A stretch of DNA of 8,196 bases from DATKKG01 sp964475215 (GTDB lineage: Archaea; Thermoproteota; Nitrososphaeria; Conexivisphaerales; DTJL01), in NCBI GenBank assembly GCA_964475215.1, contig CAYYVT010000040.1:1-8196 (forward strand). The letters run 5' to 3'. Under the pieces are notes generated by a model. That model ran no database searches. It saw only the letters and a list, made by a program, of their open reading frames with translations, and was not told the DNA's origin. Of this stretch, positions 1 through 6,601 are shown in pieces (the stretch's first letter is position 1; every line of letters starts with the position of its first letter). A program made the translations under genes and the position numbers.

Positions 1-2
1 TT

Positions 3-227
3 GCCGTCAGGATGATTCATGGGGTCCGGAATGAGCTCGTAAAGGAGATCGATTCCACGGCCAAGATCGCGCTGACTCCGGTGCAGTTCACATACCCGCT
101 GTATCCTGGCCTGTTCATCTGGTATCATCCTGTGATCATAGCCCATTCGTACTATCACTCAACATTCAGCGGAATGGGAGGTTTCCATCCGGCTCACAGC
201 CATGGTGTTGGGGGATTTGCAGGTTGA
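3..227 (+). CDS. C-terminal end of a His/Gly/aromatic-rich protein (5' partial)
   Basis: The reading frame is open from base 3 to a TGA at 225-227, so this is probably the tail of a gene starting left of the window. An ATG at 12 could instead start a 71-residue protein, but no good ribosome site precedes it. The visible part begins with a charged stretch (VRNELVKEID), continues with an aromatic, proline-containing stretch, and ends in a tail rich in His, Gly and Phe, with about seven His in the last 35 residues (for example HPAHSHGVGG). Such a tail could bind metal, but that is inference. I do not recognise the family. Its stop codon overlaps the TTG start of the next gene by four bases, so the two are probably translationally coupled in one operon. 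Confidence 0.5.
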   Translation, partial: AVRMIHGVRNELVKEIDSTAKIALTPVQFTYPLYPGLFIWYHPVIIAHSYYHSTFSGMGGFHPAHSHGVGGFAG

Positions 228-1303
228 CTCGTTCAAGTAGGGGGCGGCTGGGAACTGTCGGCTTCATAGTAGCAACCTTGATGCTCACCGTTGCATTTGG
301 TGCGAACGTGCGTTCTGTCTCAGCCTACGTGCCGCAAGGAGGGGACTATCTCAGTTACTCTGAAACGACCACCGTGAACAACGGCCAGGGCTCTTACTCC
401 GGATATTCGGATCAAACCCAGACGACCGGGACAGAGCAAATGAACTCTGTAAGCGGGGGGACCGTGTCGGCGTCGTATCGCACCTCCTATCAGTACAGCG
501 ACAGCCAAGGGGAATCCAGCTCGAATTCGACATCGGGCGACTACACGTGGTCATCGACCAACTATACGTATGTGAACGGAACCGATGGCCAGGTGGGCTA
601 CTCCGTGCCAACGTACGTCTGGTTCGCCATGGACGCGTCCCTCCCCGTCGGAGGCACGTTCTACCTGCTGAATAGCGGGTTCACCGTGCTGTCGAAGGAC
701 TACAGCTTCCAGTTGCCTACCGAGGGAAACAAGTACGTTCAGACCATCGAAGCTCAAGCGACGGGTCAGTACCAGCGGAATGACGACTACGGCCTCTTCT
801 CGGCGTCATACACCTGGAAGGCATACTTTGACCCGTCGTCTGGATACATAGTAGGCTACAACTACGTCGAGCAGGACAATGGCCAATACCAGGGGCAAGC
901 CGGAAGATTCACGTATACCGACAACCTCTACGTCACTTCGACAAGCTACTCGTTGGCATCGGCGAGTGCTCCCAACACGAACACGGGCATCAGCCTCGCC
1001 GGACTAGGTTCCTACGAAGGGTACCTTGTAGCGGTGGCAGTCGTCTTGCTCATCGTTGCTATAGCCGTCTACGCCGCAACTAAAAGGAGAGGACGCAGAG
1101 AAAGTCTCCCTACACACTCGTACCCCCCGCCTGCTCCCGCAGCTCCATCCCCGGCGCCGTGGGAGTCGAAGGTGGACCTCGGCTCGAAACCACCTGAGCA
1201 GGTCGTGATAAAGGAGGTCCCCATGGTGAACTGCAAGTATTGCGGAACCCTGTTCCCCGCGACCGCTGACAGGTGCCCGTACTGCGGAGGGCCCAGGCAA
1301 TAG
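224..1303 (+). CDS. Secreted-domain, single-TM membrane protein with cytoplasmic zinc ribbon
   Basis: This 359-residue protein starts at TTG 224, seven bases after a GGGGGA purine run. That start gives a clean signal peptide: charged residues RSSRGR, a hydrophobic core to about residue 26, and a likely cut near residue 34 (VSA-Y). Residues 35-262 form a Ser/Thr/Tyr/Gly/Gln-rich region of probable beta structure with possible N-glycosylation sequons (NST 101, NYT 113, NGT 118), presumably outside the cell. Residues 265-286 are a transmembrane helix followed by KRRGRRE, so the C-terminus is cytoplasmic. Then come a Pro/Ala linker (298-313) and a terminal zinc ribbon, C337-x2-C340-x10-C351-x2-C354. 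I do not recognise the ectodomain. The layout suggests a surface protein or sensor with an inner protein-docking knuckle. It overlaps the upstream gene by four bases and precedes the next by 12. Confidence 0.85.
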   Translation: MTRSSRGRLGTVGFIVATLMLTVAFGANVRSVSAYVPQGGDYLSYSETTTVNNGQGSYSGYSDQTQTTGTEQMNSVSGGTVSASYRTSYQYSDSQGESSSNSTSGDYTWSSTNYTYVNGTDGQVGYSVPTYVWFAMDASLPVGGTFYLLNSGFTVLSKDYSFQLPTEGNKYVQTIEAQATGQYQRNDDYGLFSASYTWKAYFDPSSGYIVGYNYVEQDNGQYQGQAGRFTYTDNLYVTSTSYSLASASAPNTNTGISLAGLGSYEGYLVAVAVVLLIVAIAVYAATKRRGRRESLPTHSYPPPAPAAPSPAPWESKVDLGSKPPEQVVIKEVPMVNCKYCGTLFPATADRCPYCGGPRQ

Positions 1304-1306
1304 GAG
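1302..1306 (+). promoter_or_regulatory. Shine-Dalgarno site AGGAG for the 1316 gene
   Basis: AGGAG overlaps the TAG stop of the membrane-protein gene and lies nine bases upstream of the ATG at 1316. It supports that start and indicates translation from a shared mRNA rather than a new promoter. Confidence 0.6.
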
Positions 1307-1315
1307 AAATTAGCG

Positions 1316-2548
1316 ATGACACAGACAATCGCCAGACCGTCGCCCATCAGCCTTAGGGGGACGCCCATCAACCTCAATGTGTACGAGGGTGCCGGGACGA
1401 TAACCAACAAACACTTCAGGGGCTTCCAGATGCCGGACTTCGAGAAGATATACCTCCCCGACACCGCGAAGCCCTTCTCGAGCGTGGACCCGATTGGGGC
1501 CAGGGAGCTCCTAATCGACGACAACAGGAGCGCCGTCAGCAGGCAGCCGTGTGCGACCATCGATGGAACCGATTTCTACTTCTCCGTCAAGGGGATAGGG
1601 TCGACGACCAGCCCCTTTAGCCGTCAACTCTTCACGAAGGAGGAGATCTCCAGCCTCCTCAAGGGCGGAAGCCTGAAGGACAAAATCATGAACTCGAAGG
1701 AACGGGAGAGGTTCCCAAGGTATCTGACCGGGGAGCTGTGGTCGAGGGGGTGCCCCTACGGCTCACAGGGCCTGGAGTTCGCGTCCATCGCCATGAAAGC
1801 CGCTGAGATGTCCGATGCCAGCACCACATCGATCCATGGGTTCAGGATTGCGCCCTTGGTGAAAGTCGTCAGGCTGCCCGAACCCCTACAGAAGGAGCTC
1901 ACTCAGGTGTACTGGTACAGGAGGTTCAAGCAGGAGATGGTCCAGGAAGCGAGGCTGATCCCGTCCAACGTCAGGATCTACTTCCATTCGGATTGGACCA
2001 TTGGGGACGACACGGGGGAGCTCTTCGACTTCTTCCGCATAGACGACAACGACAAGGCCATGGAATTTCTGAAGAACTTCGTCAGAAGCGGGATCGCGAT
2101 CCTTACGCTGTTCTGTCGGTCGATGAGCGACAACGGTGACGGCACCTACAGTGGCCTAGACTTCTACGACGTTTGGCTGGACAAAGATGCGGTGCTGGCC
2201 CCGGATGGGACTATCTTTTGGGCAGACTTGGAGGGACTGCAGGCGATAACGATTGCAGGGAGGGACAGGGCAGACCTCGAATTCAACATCGAAGAGAACA
2301 TGGAGCACCAGATCTACAGGTCCCTTTACGAATTCATGTATGCGTACGAACAGATAGATAGGGAGCGAGTCCGGAGGTTCGGCCACGCGACGGACCGCAA
2401 GACTCAGTTCGAATACCTGCTGAGGGATGCCCTGAAGGACGACGAAGTCGTCGGCCTTCATCGAAGCGACGGAAGCCTCGAATTGGTCATAGGTAACATC
2501 CTTGGGGAGGAGAAGCTTGCGAAGAACTTTACGATATTGGATTGGTGA
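1316..2548 (+). CDS. Protein of unknown function, possibly kinase-fold-like
   Basis: This 410-residue protein has no signal peptide or membrane segment and is probably cytosolic. I do not recognise the family with certainty. Residues 78-96 look like paired beta strands (DFYFSVKGIGS). Residues 140-165 hold a conserved-looking segment (GELWSRGCPYGSQG) leading into a helix. Residues 218-245 are acidic and aromatic (HSDWTIGDDTGELFDFF). Residues 281-308 read FYDVWLDKDAVL, then DGTIFWADLEG, recalling the catalytic loop and metal-binding Asp strand of aminoglycoside-phosphotransferase-like kinases. However, the usual His is absent and the Asn position is Lys/Asp. A kinase or pseudokinase fold is therefore only an inference. 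Codon use (AGG-rich) matches its neighbours. It lies 12 bases after the membrane-protein gene and 3 bases before the acetyltransferase gene, so a shared process is likely. Confidence 0.85.
   Translation: MTQTIARPSPISLRGTPINLNVYEGAGTITNKHFRGFQMPDFEKIYLPDTAKPFSSVDPIGARELLIDDNRSAVSRQPCATIDGTDFYFSVKGIGSTTSPFSRQLFTKEEISSLLKGGSLKDKIMNSKERERFPRYLTGELWSRGCPYGSQGLEFASIAMKAAEMSDASTTSIHGFRIAPLVKVVRLPEPLQKELTQVYWYRRFKQEMVQEARLIPSNVRIYFHSDWTIGDDTGELFDFFRIDDNDKAMEFLKNFVRSGIAILTLFCRSMSDNGDGTYSGLDFYDVWLDKDAVLAPDGTIFWADLEGLQAITIAGRDRADLEFNIEENMEHQIYRSLYEFMYAYEQIDRERVRRFGHATDRKTQFEYLLRDALKDDEVVGLHRSDGSLELVIGNILGEEKLAKNFTILDW
2544..2548 (+). promoter_or_regulatory. Ribosome site GGTGA deciding the acetyltransferase start
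   Basis: GGTGA includes the TGA stop of the preceding gene. It is three bases from the first ATG (2552) and six from the second (2555). The spacing favours the second ATG, which would shorten the protein by one residue. Confidence 0.4.
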
Positions 2549-2551
2549 ATC

Positions 2552-3337
2552 ATGATGGCACACAGCGGCTACGGTGATCGGGTTTCGAAGATAGAGGCCG
2601 TCGGCGAACAGCTGACTGACCTGCCAAAAGGGCTCTCCTTCTTCGACCCTTTCCTAGTTCATGAGGTCAAGGAAGCCAAGGAGGCGGGAGGTGAGGCCTT
2701 CGTCTCCCGGGATTTACAGGGCGTCACCAACGGGCTTTTCATCTACGACGACTACGAGGCGACGGGGACAATATTCACGAAGTCCAGGGAGGTGTTCGAT
2801 AACTTCTATCGACTGAAGCCCGACAGCTACATCTTCTCAGAGCTTGAAGTGGAAGGTCTCCCTAAAGAGAACTGGAGCATCTGGCAGCTCGACGTCGACC
2901 AAGCCCCTCTAGAGCATAGGTTCAAACATGTTGTCGCCATGGACGAGAACGTCGGAGAAATAGAGCGCTTCATCGCTCTGGCGCAGCCCGAGACGAATAG
3001 GCGATGGGTCAGCGTTGCGCTCCGGAATGGCGACAAATGCTTCGTCGTCAAGATCGCCGACAGGATAGTGGGCATCGCCTGGATGACCATCGTCGCCGGA
3101 ATGGCGAGGTCTCATGGTCTCTATGTCGAGCCACAATACAGAAGGATGGGGGTGATAAGAGACAATCTCCAGGCAAGGCTAATCTATCTCAAATCCAGGC
3201 GAGTCCACACCCTGGTGAACGAGATCGCCGACTCCAACGTGGCATCCTCTAGCCATGCCGCAAAGGCCGGGGAGAAGATCGTCGGCAGGATATATCTCTA
3301 CATTAGCCCTGGGCAAAGTGTCCCATCCGAACCATAG
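2552..3337 (+). CDS. GNAT-family N-acetyltransferase
   Basis: This 261-residue protein would transfer an acyl group from acyl-CoA to an amine; the substrate is unknown. The C-terminal half (about 125-251) has the GNAT layout. A strand pair VVKIADRIVGIAWMTI (165-180) is followed by strand HGLYVEP (188-194) and the acyl-CoA loop QYRRMGVI (195-202, the R/Q-x-x-G-x-G/A motif, with Val-Ile at the last positions). Then come the pantetheine-side helix and the late strand-helix HTLVNEIADSNVASSSHAAKAG (split here at 219-240), which fits GNAT motif B. The first 120 residues may be a second, degenerate GNAT-like domain, as in two-domain acetyltransferases; this is inferred from size and strand pattern. 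No membrane segment is seen. It is the last gene of the tight row and may modify a product of its neighbours. Confidence 0.82.
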   Translation: MMAHSGYGDRVSKIEAVGEQLTDLPKGLSFFDPFLVHEVKEAKEAGGEAFVSRDLQGVTNGLFIYDDYEATGTIFTKSREVFDNFYRLKPDSYIFSELEVEGLPKENWSIWQLDVDQAPLEHRFKHVVAMDENVGEIERFIALAQPETNRRWVSVALRNGDKCFVVKIADRIVGIAWMTIVAGMARSHGLYVEPQYRRMGVIRDNLQARLIYLKSRRVHTLVNEIADSNVASSSHAAKAGEKIVGRIYLYISPGQSVPSEP

Positions 3338-3482
3338 TAGATGGCTAGGCTGCAGGATCAGGCTGGGTCGGCTTACGGACGCAACACATGAGAGTGGCTC
3401 GCAGTTGGCGTCGACACTGTGTCCACCGCTTCAAGCTCGGCTATTGGAGTAGAGGAGACCTAAGTTTGGGCGGCTTTGGCAA

Positions 3483-4721
3483 TCAAGGCGATGTAACAGC
3501 GGGTGGAATCGGCTGCGGCCTGCCACCTCTCCGCAGCGCCATAACACCCAGGACCGCGACGACCACTATCACCAGAACTATGAGGAGATAGATAGGGGTG
3601 GAGAAGGCGATGGTTTCCGTAGTCGTTCCTCCTCCCATCGTCGCCGTCGTCGTAACGACTTGAGTATTCGTGGTGGCCGTCGACGAAGTAGCCGTCGATG
3701 AGATAGGCGTAGCCGTCGTGGTCACAGTGCTCGTAACGGTCGCCGTCACCGTCGCCGAACCAGAGGTGGTCGAGACAAATGGCGGCGCGAACGCGAAGAC
3801 TTCGCCGGCGTTCGGATCGGCCACCCAAAGGTTTCCTGAAGAGTCGAAGGCAAGGCCTGTGGGCCCAACCAAGCTGCTGGATATCGTCACGATGGGCACT
3901 CCAGCGAACGGTGGGGCGAATTCAAAGACGTCGCCGGTCCCTTGGTCTGCGACCCACAGGTTTCCTGACGAGTCAAAGATAGCGCTAAAGGGGCTTTCGA
4001 GGCTGTTAGATACCGTTACGTTAGGAGCCCCCGTATACGGCGAAGTGAATTCAAAGACGTCGCCGGTCCCTTGGTCTGCCACCCACAGATTGCCGGACTT
4101 GTCCGTGATGGCGCCGGTGGGCGAATTGAGGCCCTCGCTAACGGTGAGGACGGGAGCCCCACTATAAGGTGCAGAGAACTCGAAGACCTCCCCAGCACCC
4201 GGATCTGCCACCCAAAGGTTGCCAGACTTGTCGAAGGCGACGCTCGTCGGCTCGGAAAGGCTGTTCGAAATCGCCAGGATAGGGGTTCCGTTGAAAGGAG
4301 GGGCGAATTCAAAGACCTCACCTGCCCCTGCATCTGCCACCCAGAGGCTTCCGGACGAGTCAAATGTGATGCCCACGGGCTCGGACAGGCTGCTGGTGAC
4401 GGTAGCTATGGGAGCTCCCGTGTATGGCTTAGCAAATTCCAAGACATCGCCGGAATTTGGATCGGCTACCCAGAGGTTCCCTGACTTGTCGAACGCCAAA
4501 CCGGCCGGCTCCGACAGACTATTCGTGATCGTAAGGACTGGCCCGCCCGAGCTGGAAGCCGTGTGGACCATGATGTTGGAGCCAGCAAATACGAGCACAA
4601 GGACGAGCCCGACGACCGCGAGAACCCGCAGAGGAAAGCCTCTCACACATCGAGAAATGTCCCGCTCAAAGCTCTTGCTCGTACCTTCAAGAGAGATAAC
4701 GTCCGTTTTCTGGGCTCTCAA
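3483..4721 (-). CDS. Surface-anchored six-repeat NHL-type beta-propeller
   Basis: Of 412 residues from TTG 4721, about 31-50 form a signal or anchor segment (LAVVGLVLVLVFAG). Residues 61-318 are six unbroken 43-residue repeats, each with the core FDxSGNLWVAD followed by G(D/E)VFEF. This is the NHL/Vgb-like propeller signature, one blade per repeat. Residues 319-370 are an almost pure Ser/Thr/Val/Ala stalk, followed by a transmembrane helix (about 375-398), basic residues RRGGR and a Pro-rich end. The propeller is therefore displayed outside the cell, on a probably glycosylated stalk, and tethered at its C-terminus. Propellers of this type bind proteins or ligands; no catalytic residues are evident. 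The start is uncertain: TTG 4721 is the first start after an in-frame stop, but GTG at 4644-4646 (residue 26) would give a more ordinary signal peptide. It is downstream of the NapGH pair with a 213-base gap, so is probably transcribed separately. Confidence 0.88.
   Translation of the reverse strand: MRAQKTDVISLEGTSKSFERDISRCVRGFPLRVLAVVGLVLVLVFAGSNIMVHTASSSGGPVLTITNSLSEPAGLAFDKSGNLWVADPNSGDVLEFAKPYTGAPIATVTSSLSEPVGITFDSSGSLWVADAGAGEVFEFAPPFNGTPILAISNSLSEPTSVAFDKSGNLWVADPGAGEVFEFSAPYSGAPVLTVSEGLNSPTGAITDKSGNLWVADQGTGDVFEFTSPYTGAPNVTVSNSLESPFSAIFDSSGNLWVADQGTGDVFEFAPPFAGVPIVTISSSLVGPTGLAFDSSGNLWVADPNAGEVFAFAPPFVSTTSGSATVTATVTSTVTTTATPISSTATSSTATTNTQVVTTTATMGGGTTTETIAFSTPIYLLIVLVIVVVAVLGVMALRRGGRPQPIPPAVTSP
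3768..4541 (-). repeat. Six tandem 129-base coding repeats (propeller blades)
   Basis: Six in-frame units of exactly 43 codons, with no insertion or deletion between them, encode residues 61-318 of the propeller protein. Each blade runs from a P-[IVN] strand through a SLSEP-type turn and FDxSGNLWVAD to the EFAPPFxG end. Two units share 33 identical consecutive bases (3918-3950 and 4047-4079), which points to recent duplication or gene conversion. Confidence 0.9.
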
Positions 4722-4752
4722 AAGAACCTACTAGAACCATAACGGGGTAGAT

Positions 4753-4785
4753 AATATCCGATTTATGTATTGCTGAATATCGGAT
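4753..4785. promoter_or_regulatory. Repeated AATATC[C/G]GAT motif in the propeller-gene promoter
   Basis: AATATCCGAT (4753-4762) and AATATCGGAT (4776-4785) are direct repeats differing at one base, with starts 23 bases apart. They also form a seven-base inverted repeat (ATCCGAT 4756-4762, ATCGGAT 4779-4785). On the minus strand the stretch contains AT-rich candidates for a TATA box (ATACATAAAT and GATATTATC), 30-50 bases before the TTG at 4721. This is the most AT-rich spot between 3483 and 6350. I infer a promoter with an overlapping operator; the binding factor is unknown. Confidence 0.4.
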
Positions 4786-4934
4786 GCGCTGATTATTTAG
4801 GCCCGTTCCAAAAGGTTTTTCGTCCATGTCTGACTGGAGAAAGGCGATTCCCGTACGGATTCGATGTATCAGCTCGGTTTGACTGTGACGACGCGTCCCT
4901 CATGCCAAATGCAAGTGGCTGAAGCTTGAGCTTG

Positions 4935-5741
4935 CTACCAGGCCCTGACTTTGATGTTCACAGCTTTCTCGTCATATGGACAGGATTGGTAACACTTCAG
5001 GCACAGTATACAGTGGTTCAGGTCGTCCTCTTCGTACGGCTTCAGCTCATATGGGCAGTCCCTGAAACATAGGTCGCACTTCGTACACACCTCCTTGTTC
5101 ACGTCGATCTTGAAGGTGGGGGAGAGGTACTTCCTCACGCCGGATATCATCCCGCCCACGGGACACACCCACTTGCAGAACCATCGCCTTGACTTCGCCT
5201 CTCCGACCACGGGGACGGCCGCGAAGGCAGCAACCTCGACGCCTCCTACGAGGCCGTTCAATCCCACGCTCCGACATACGCCGCCTATGGGACATATCGG
5301 GCACCACGCGGGGGATCCTGTGGCCAAGGAGGCTCCCACGACGGATAGGGCGATGGTCTCCCGGACCGGCACGTTCGCAAAGTAACCCTCGATCTTCTTC
5401 TCCTTGGGCTTGGCCTTCGAAGGCTCCCTCAGCCTTCCGAAGAGGTCAGATAACGTGCCCACAGGACACGCCCACCCGCAGAAGGCACCTCCGAATATCA
5501 CAAAGGCTAGGAAGAAGATCGCCGTCCCACCAATCGCCACTGCTCCAAGGGTGAAATCGCCGTTTCTGGCGCTGGCGGCTACGAGCTGTAGGAATCCAAG
5601 GGGCTCCAGAGCTGACACGTGCGACCCCGCGAACACGCAGACGGCCCCCGACACGAGCACGACGAGCAGCACAAAGAAGGACAACTGGCTAGCGAGCCGT
5701 GCCTTGTCCGCCCAGGCCCGGAACCCACTCTTCACGGGCAT
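4935..5741 (-). CDS. NapH-type membrane polyferredoxin (quinol-oxidising electron-transfer subunit)
   Basis: This 268-residue protein has about four transmembrane helices (roughly 17-39, 66-85, 125-142, 163-180) and two C-terminal [4Fe-4S] motifs, C219-x2-C-x2-C-x3-C229-P and C244-x2-C-x2-C-x3-C254-P. It also carries the paired membrane-edge motifs of the NapH/NosR/MauN group: C88GWAC92PVG with a second C189-x3-C193-PVG, plus WCPIC (147-150). In NapH this architecture takes electrons from quinol and hands them to NapG on the outer face. The start ATG directly follows the stop of the ferredoxin gene with no gap, and GGAG lies nine bases upstream, so the two genes are co-translated. The family is clear, but the pathway is not, because no nap, nos or mau reductase gene is in the window. 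Confidence 0.88.
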   Translation of the reverse strand: MPVKSGFRAWADKARLASQLSFFVLLVVLVSGAVCVFAGSHVSALEPLGFLQLVAASARNGDFTLGAVAIGGTAIFFLAFVIFGGAFCGWACPVGTLSDLFGRLREPSKAKPKEKKIEGYFANVPVRETIALSVVGASLATGSPAWCPICPIGGVCRSVGLNGLVGGVEVAAFAAVPVVGEAKSRRWFCKWVCPVGGMISGVRKYLSPTFKIDVNKEVCTKCDLCFRDCPYELKPYEEDDLNHCILCLKCYQSCPYDEKAVNIKVRAW

Positions 5742-6350
5742 CTACGTTCTCTCCAACGGATTCACGATGACTGACTTCGGGCTCGTGGGGCATACGTAGG
5801 TGCACTGGGCGCAACCGATGCACTTGGTGGCATCCACGACGGGCTGGTACTGGACGGACTCCACCACGGCATTGACAGGACATGTATCGAAGCACCTGTT
5901 GCATGTGCCGCTCACCCAGCCGAGGCAGGTGCCCTTGTCGATTGCCGCAAGTCCCATCTTGGCCTGCCTGATGTCCAGCACCGTGAGGGCGCCTGTAGGG
6001 CAGGAGTACACACACTTCAGGCAGGGCGTGCCGGGGATGGCTCCAGATTTCAGTTCGTCGTTGCCTCCCGGATAGGGGGGGATGCTGACCTCATCGAAAA
6101 CCCGGCAGTATCCCGAGAGGGTTGGGCTGCCCGACGACCTGGGATCAAGGAGAGACACGGTGGTCAGCCCCTGCGTGGGGCAGGCATCGAGGCACCGACC
6201 GCATCTGTTGCAGGCCGCCAGGAACTTGGATTCATCGATAACGCCCGGTGGTCGGACATGCGCCTGGGCGGGGACCTCCCCGAGGCTTCCCAACACGACC
6301 AGGCCCCCTACAAGCATGATGCCGGTCTTCAGGAAGTCTCTCCTAATCAC
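5742..6350 (-). CDS. Tat-exported four-cluster ferredoxin, NapG/MauM type
   Basis: I place the start at GTG 6348-6350, giving 202 residues that begin M-I-RRDFLKTG. This is a textbook twin-arginine signal, with a hydrophobic core and likely cleavage after AQA (about 31). The frame stays open to 6608 (288 residues), with ATG options at 6464 and 6608. The 6608 start would overlap the divergent gene at 6602, and the extra residues have atypical codons and no matching domain. Cluster motifs: C47-x2-C-x2-C-x3-C57-P, C110-x2-C-x3-C117-P with C82 possibly the fourth ligand, C142-x7-C150-x2-C-x3-C157-P, and C177-x2-C-x2-C-x3-C187-P. The stretch around KMGLAAIDKGTCLG is typical of NapG. It would accept electrons from the adjacent NapH-type subunit and pass them to an external oxidoreductase, which is not in the window. 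Confidence 0.87.
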   Translation of the reverse strand: MIRRDFLKTGIMLVGGLVVLGSLGEVPAQAHVRPPGVIDESKFLAACNRCGRCLDACPTQGLTTVSLLDPRSSGSPTLSGYCRVFDEVSIPPYPGGNDELKSGAIPGTPCLKCVYSCPTGALTVLDIRQAKMGLAAIDKGTCLGWVSGTCNRCFDTCPVNAVVESVQYQPVVDATKCIGCAQCTYVCPTSPKSVIVNPLERT

Positions 6351-6376
6351 TGCACTCTTGACTCTGAGATGCTCTT

Positions 6377-6386
6377 CTTTATTTAC
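6377..6386 (-). promoter_or_regulatory. Candidate TATA box for the ferredoxin pair
   Basis: GTAAATAAAG on the minus strand is centred about 31 bases upstream of the GTG at 6350. In archaea, transcription starts about 25 bases after the TATA centre, so the mRNA would begin a few bases before this GTG, almost leaderless. This is the main support for the revised start of the ferredoxin gene. Confidence 0.45.
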
Positions 6387-6570
6387 ACGTATTGAACGCG
6401 ATAATGTGCGGCGATAGCAGTCACCTGAATCAAGTCTCTCCGTTGCGCCTCTCGTGGTAGCCATACTCTCCAAGCTCAGAGGGACAGCTGACATCGGATG
6501 GACGCAAGAGCGATCCACTAGGCCTTCGAAGCCACCTCCTGAAACTTGTGGAGAGGAGTCGACCTCAAGC

Positions 6571-6576
6571 CTTAAG
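6571..6576 (+). promoter_or_regulatory. Candidate TATA-like CTTAAG for the DUF1801 gene
   Basis: CTTAAG sits about 28 bases upstream of the ATG at 6602, the spacing expected for a leaderless archaeal transcript. No Shine-Dalgarno sequence precedes that ATG. The box is short and palindromic, so chance is possible. Confidence 0.3.
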
Positions 6577-6601
6577 AGGGCTCCTTCATTCGTGACATTT
6601 G

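Noticed and set aside
1069..1560. 163-codon minus-strand frame across the end of the membrane-protein gene
   Set aside because: It crosses two well-supported plus-strand genes and their junction, and has no recognisable domain.
2156..2563. 135-codon minus-strand frame inside the 410-residue gene
   Set aside because: Antisense shadow; the plus-strand frame has operon spacing and a good ribosome site.
3338..3482. Short frames in the spacer between the convergent GNAT and propeller genes
   Set aside because: Too short, without ribosome sites or domain similarity; they run into the antisense of the propeller gene.
3640..3760. GTCG/GTCGTC-rich low-complexity DNA, at first sight a microsatellite or repeat array
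   Set aside because: It encodes the Ser/Thr/Val stalk of the propeller protein and has no fixed period.
3670..4167. Long plus-strand frame opposite the propeller gene
   Set aside because: It is an antisense shadow of the regular 129-base repeats; its apparent repeats follow from the coding strand, which has the NHL motifs and membrane anchors.
4071..4734. Two overlapping plus-strand frames of 137 and 171 codons
   Set aside because: They are antisense to the propeller blades with no ribosome sites and no family resemblance.
4722..4740. ATG at 4740 (minus) as a start for the propeller gene
   Set aside because: It is in another frame and stops after 17 codons, so it cannot lead into the propeller frame.
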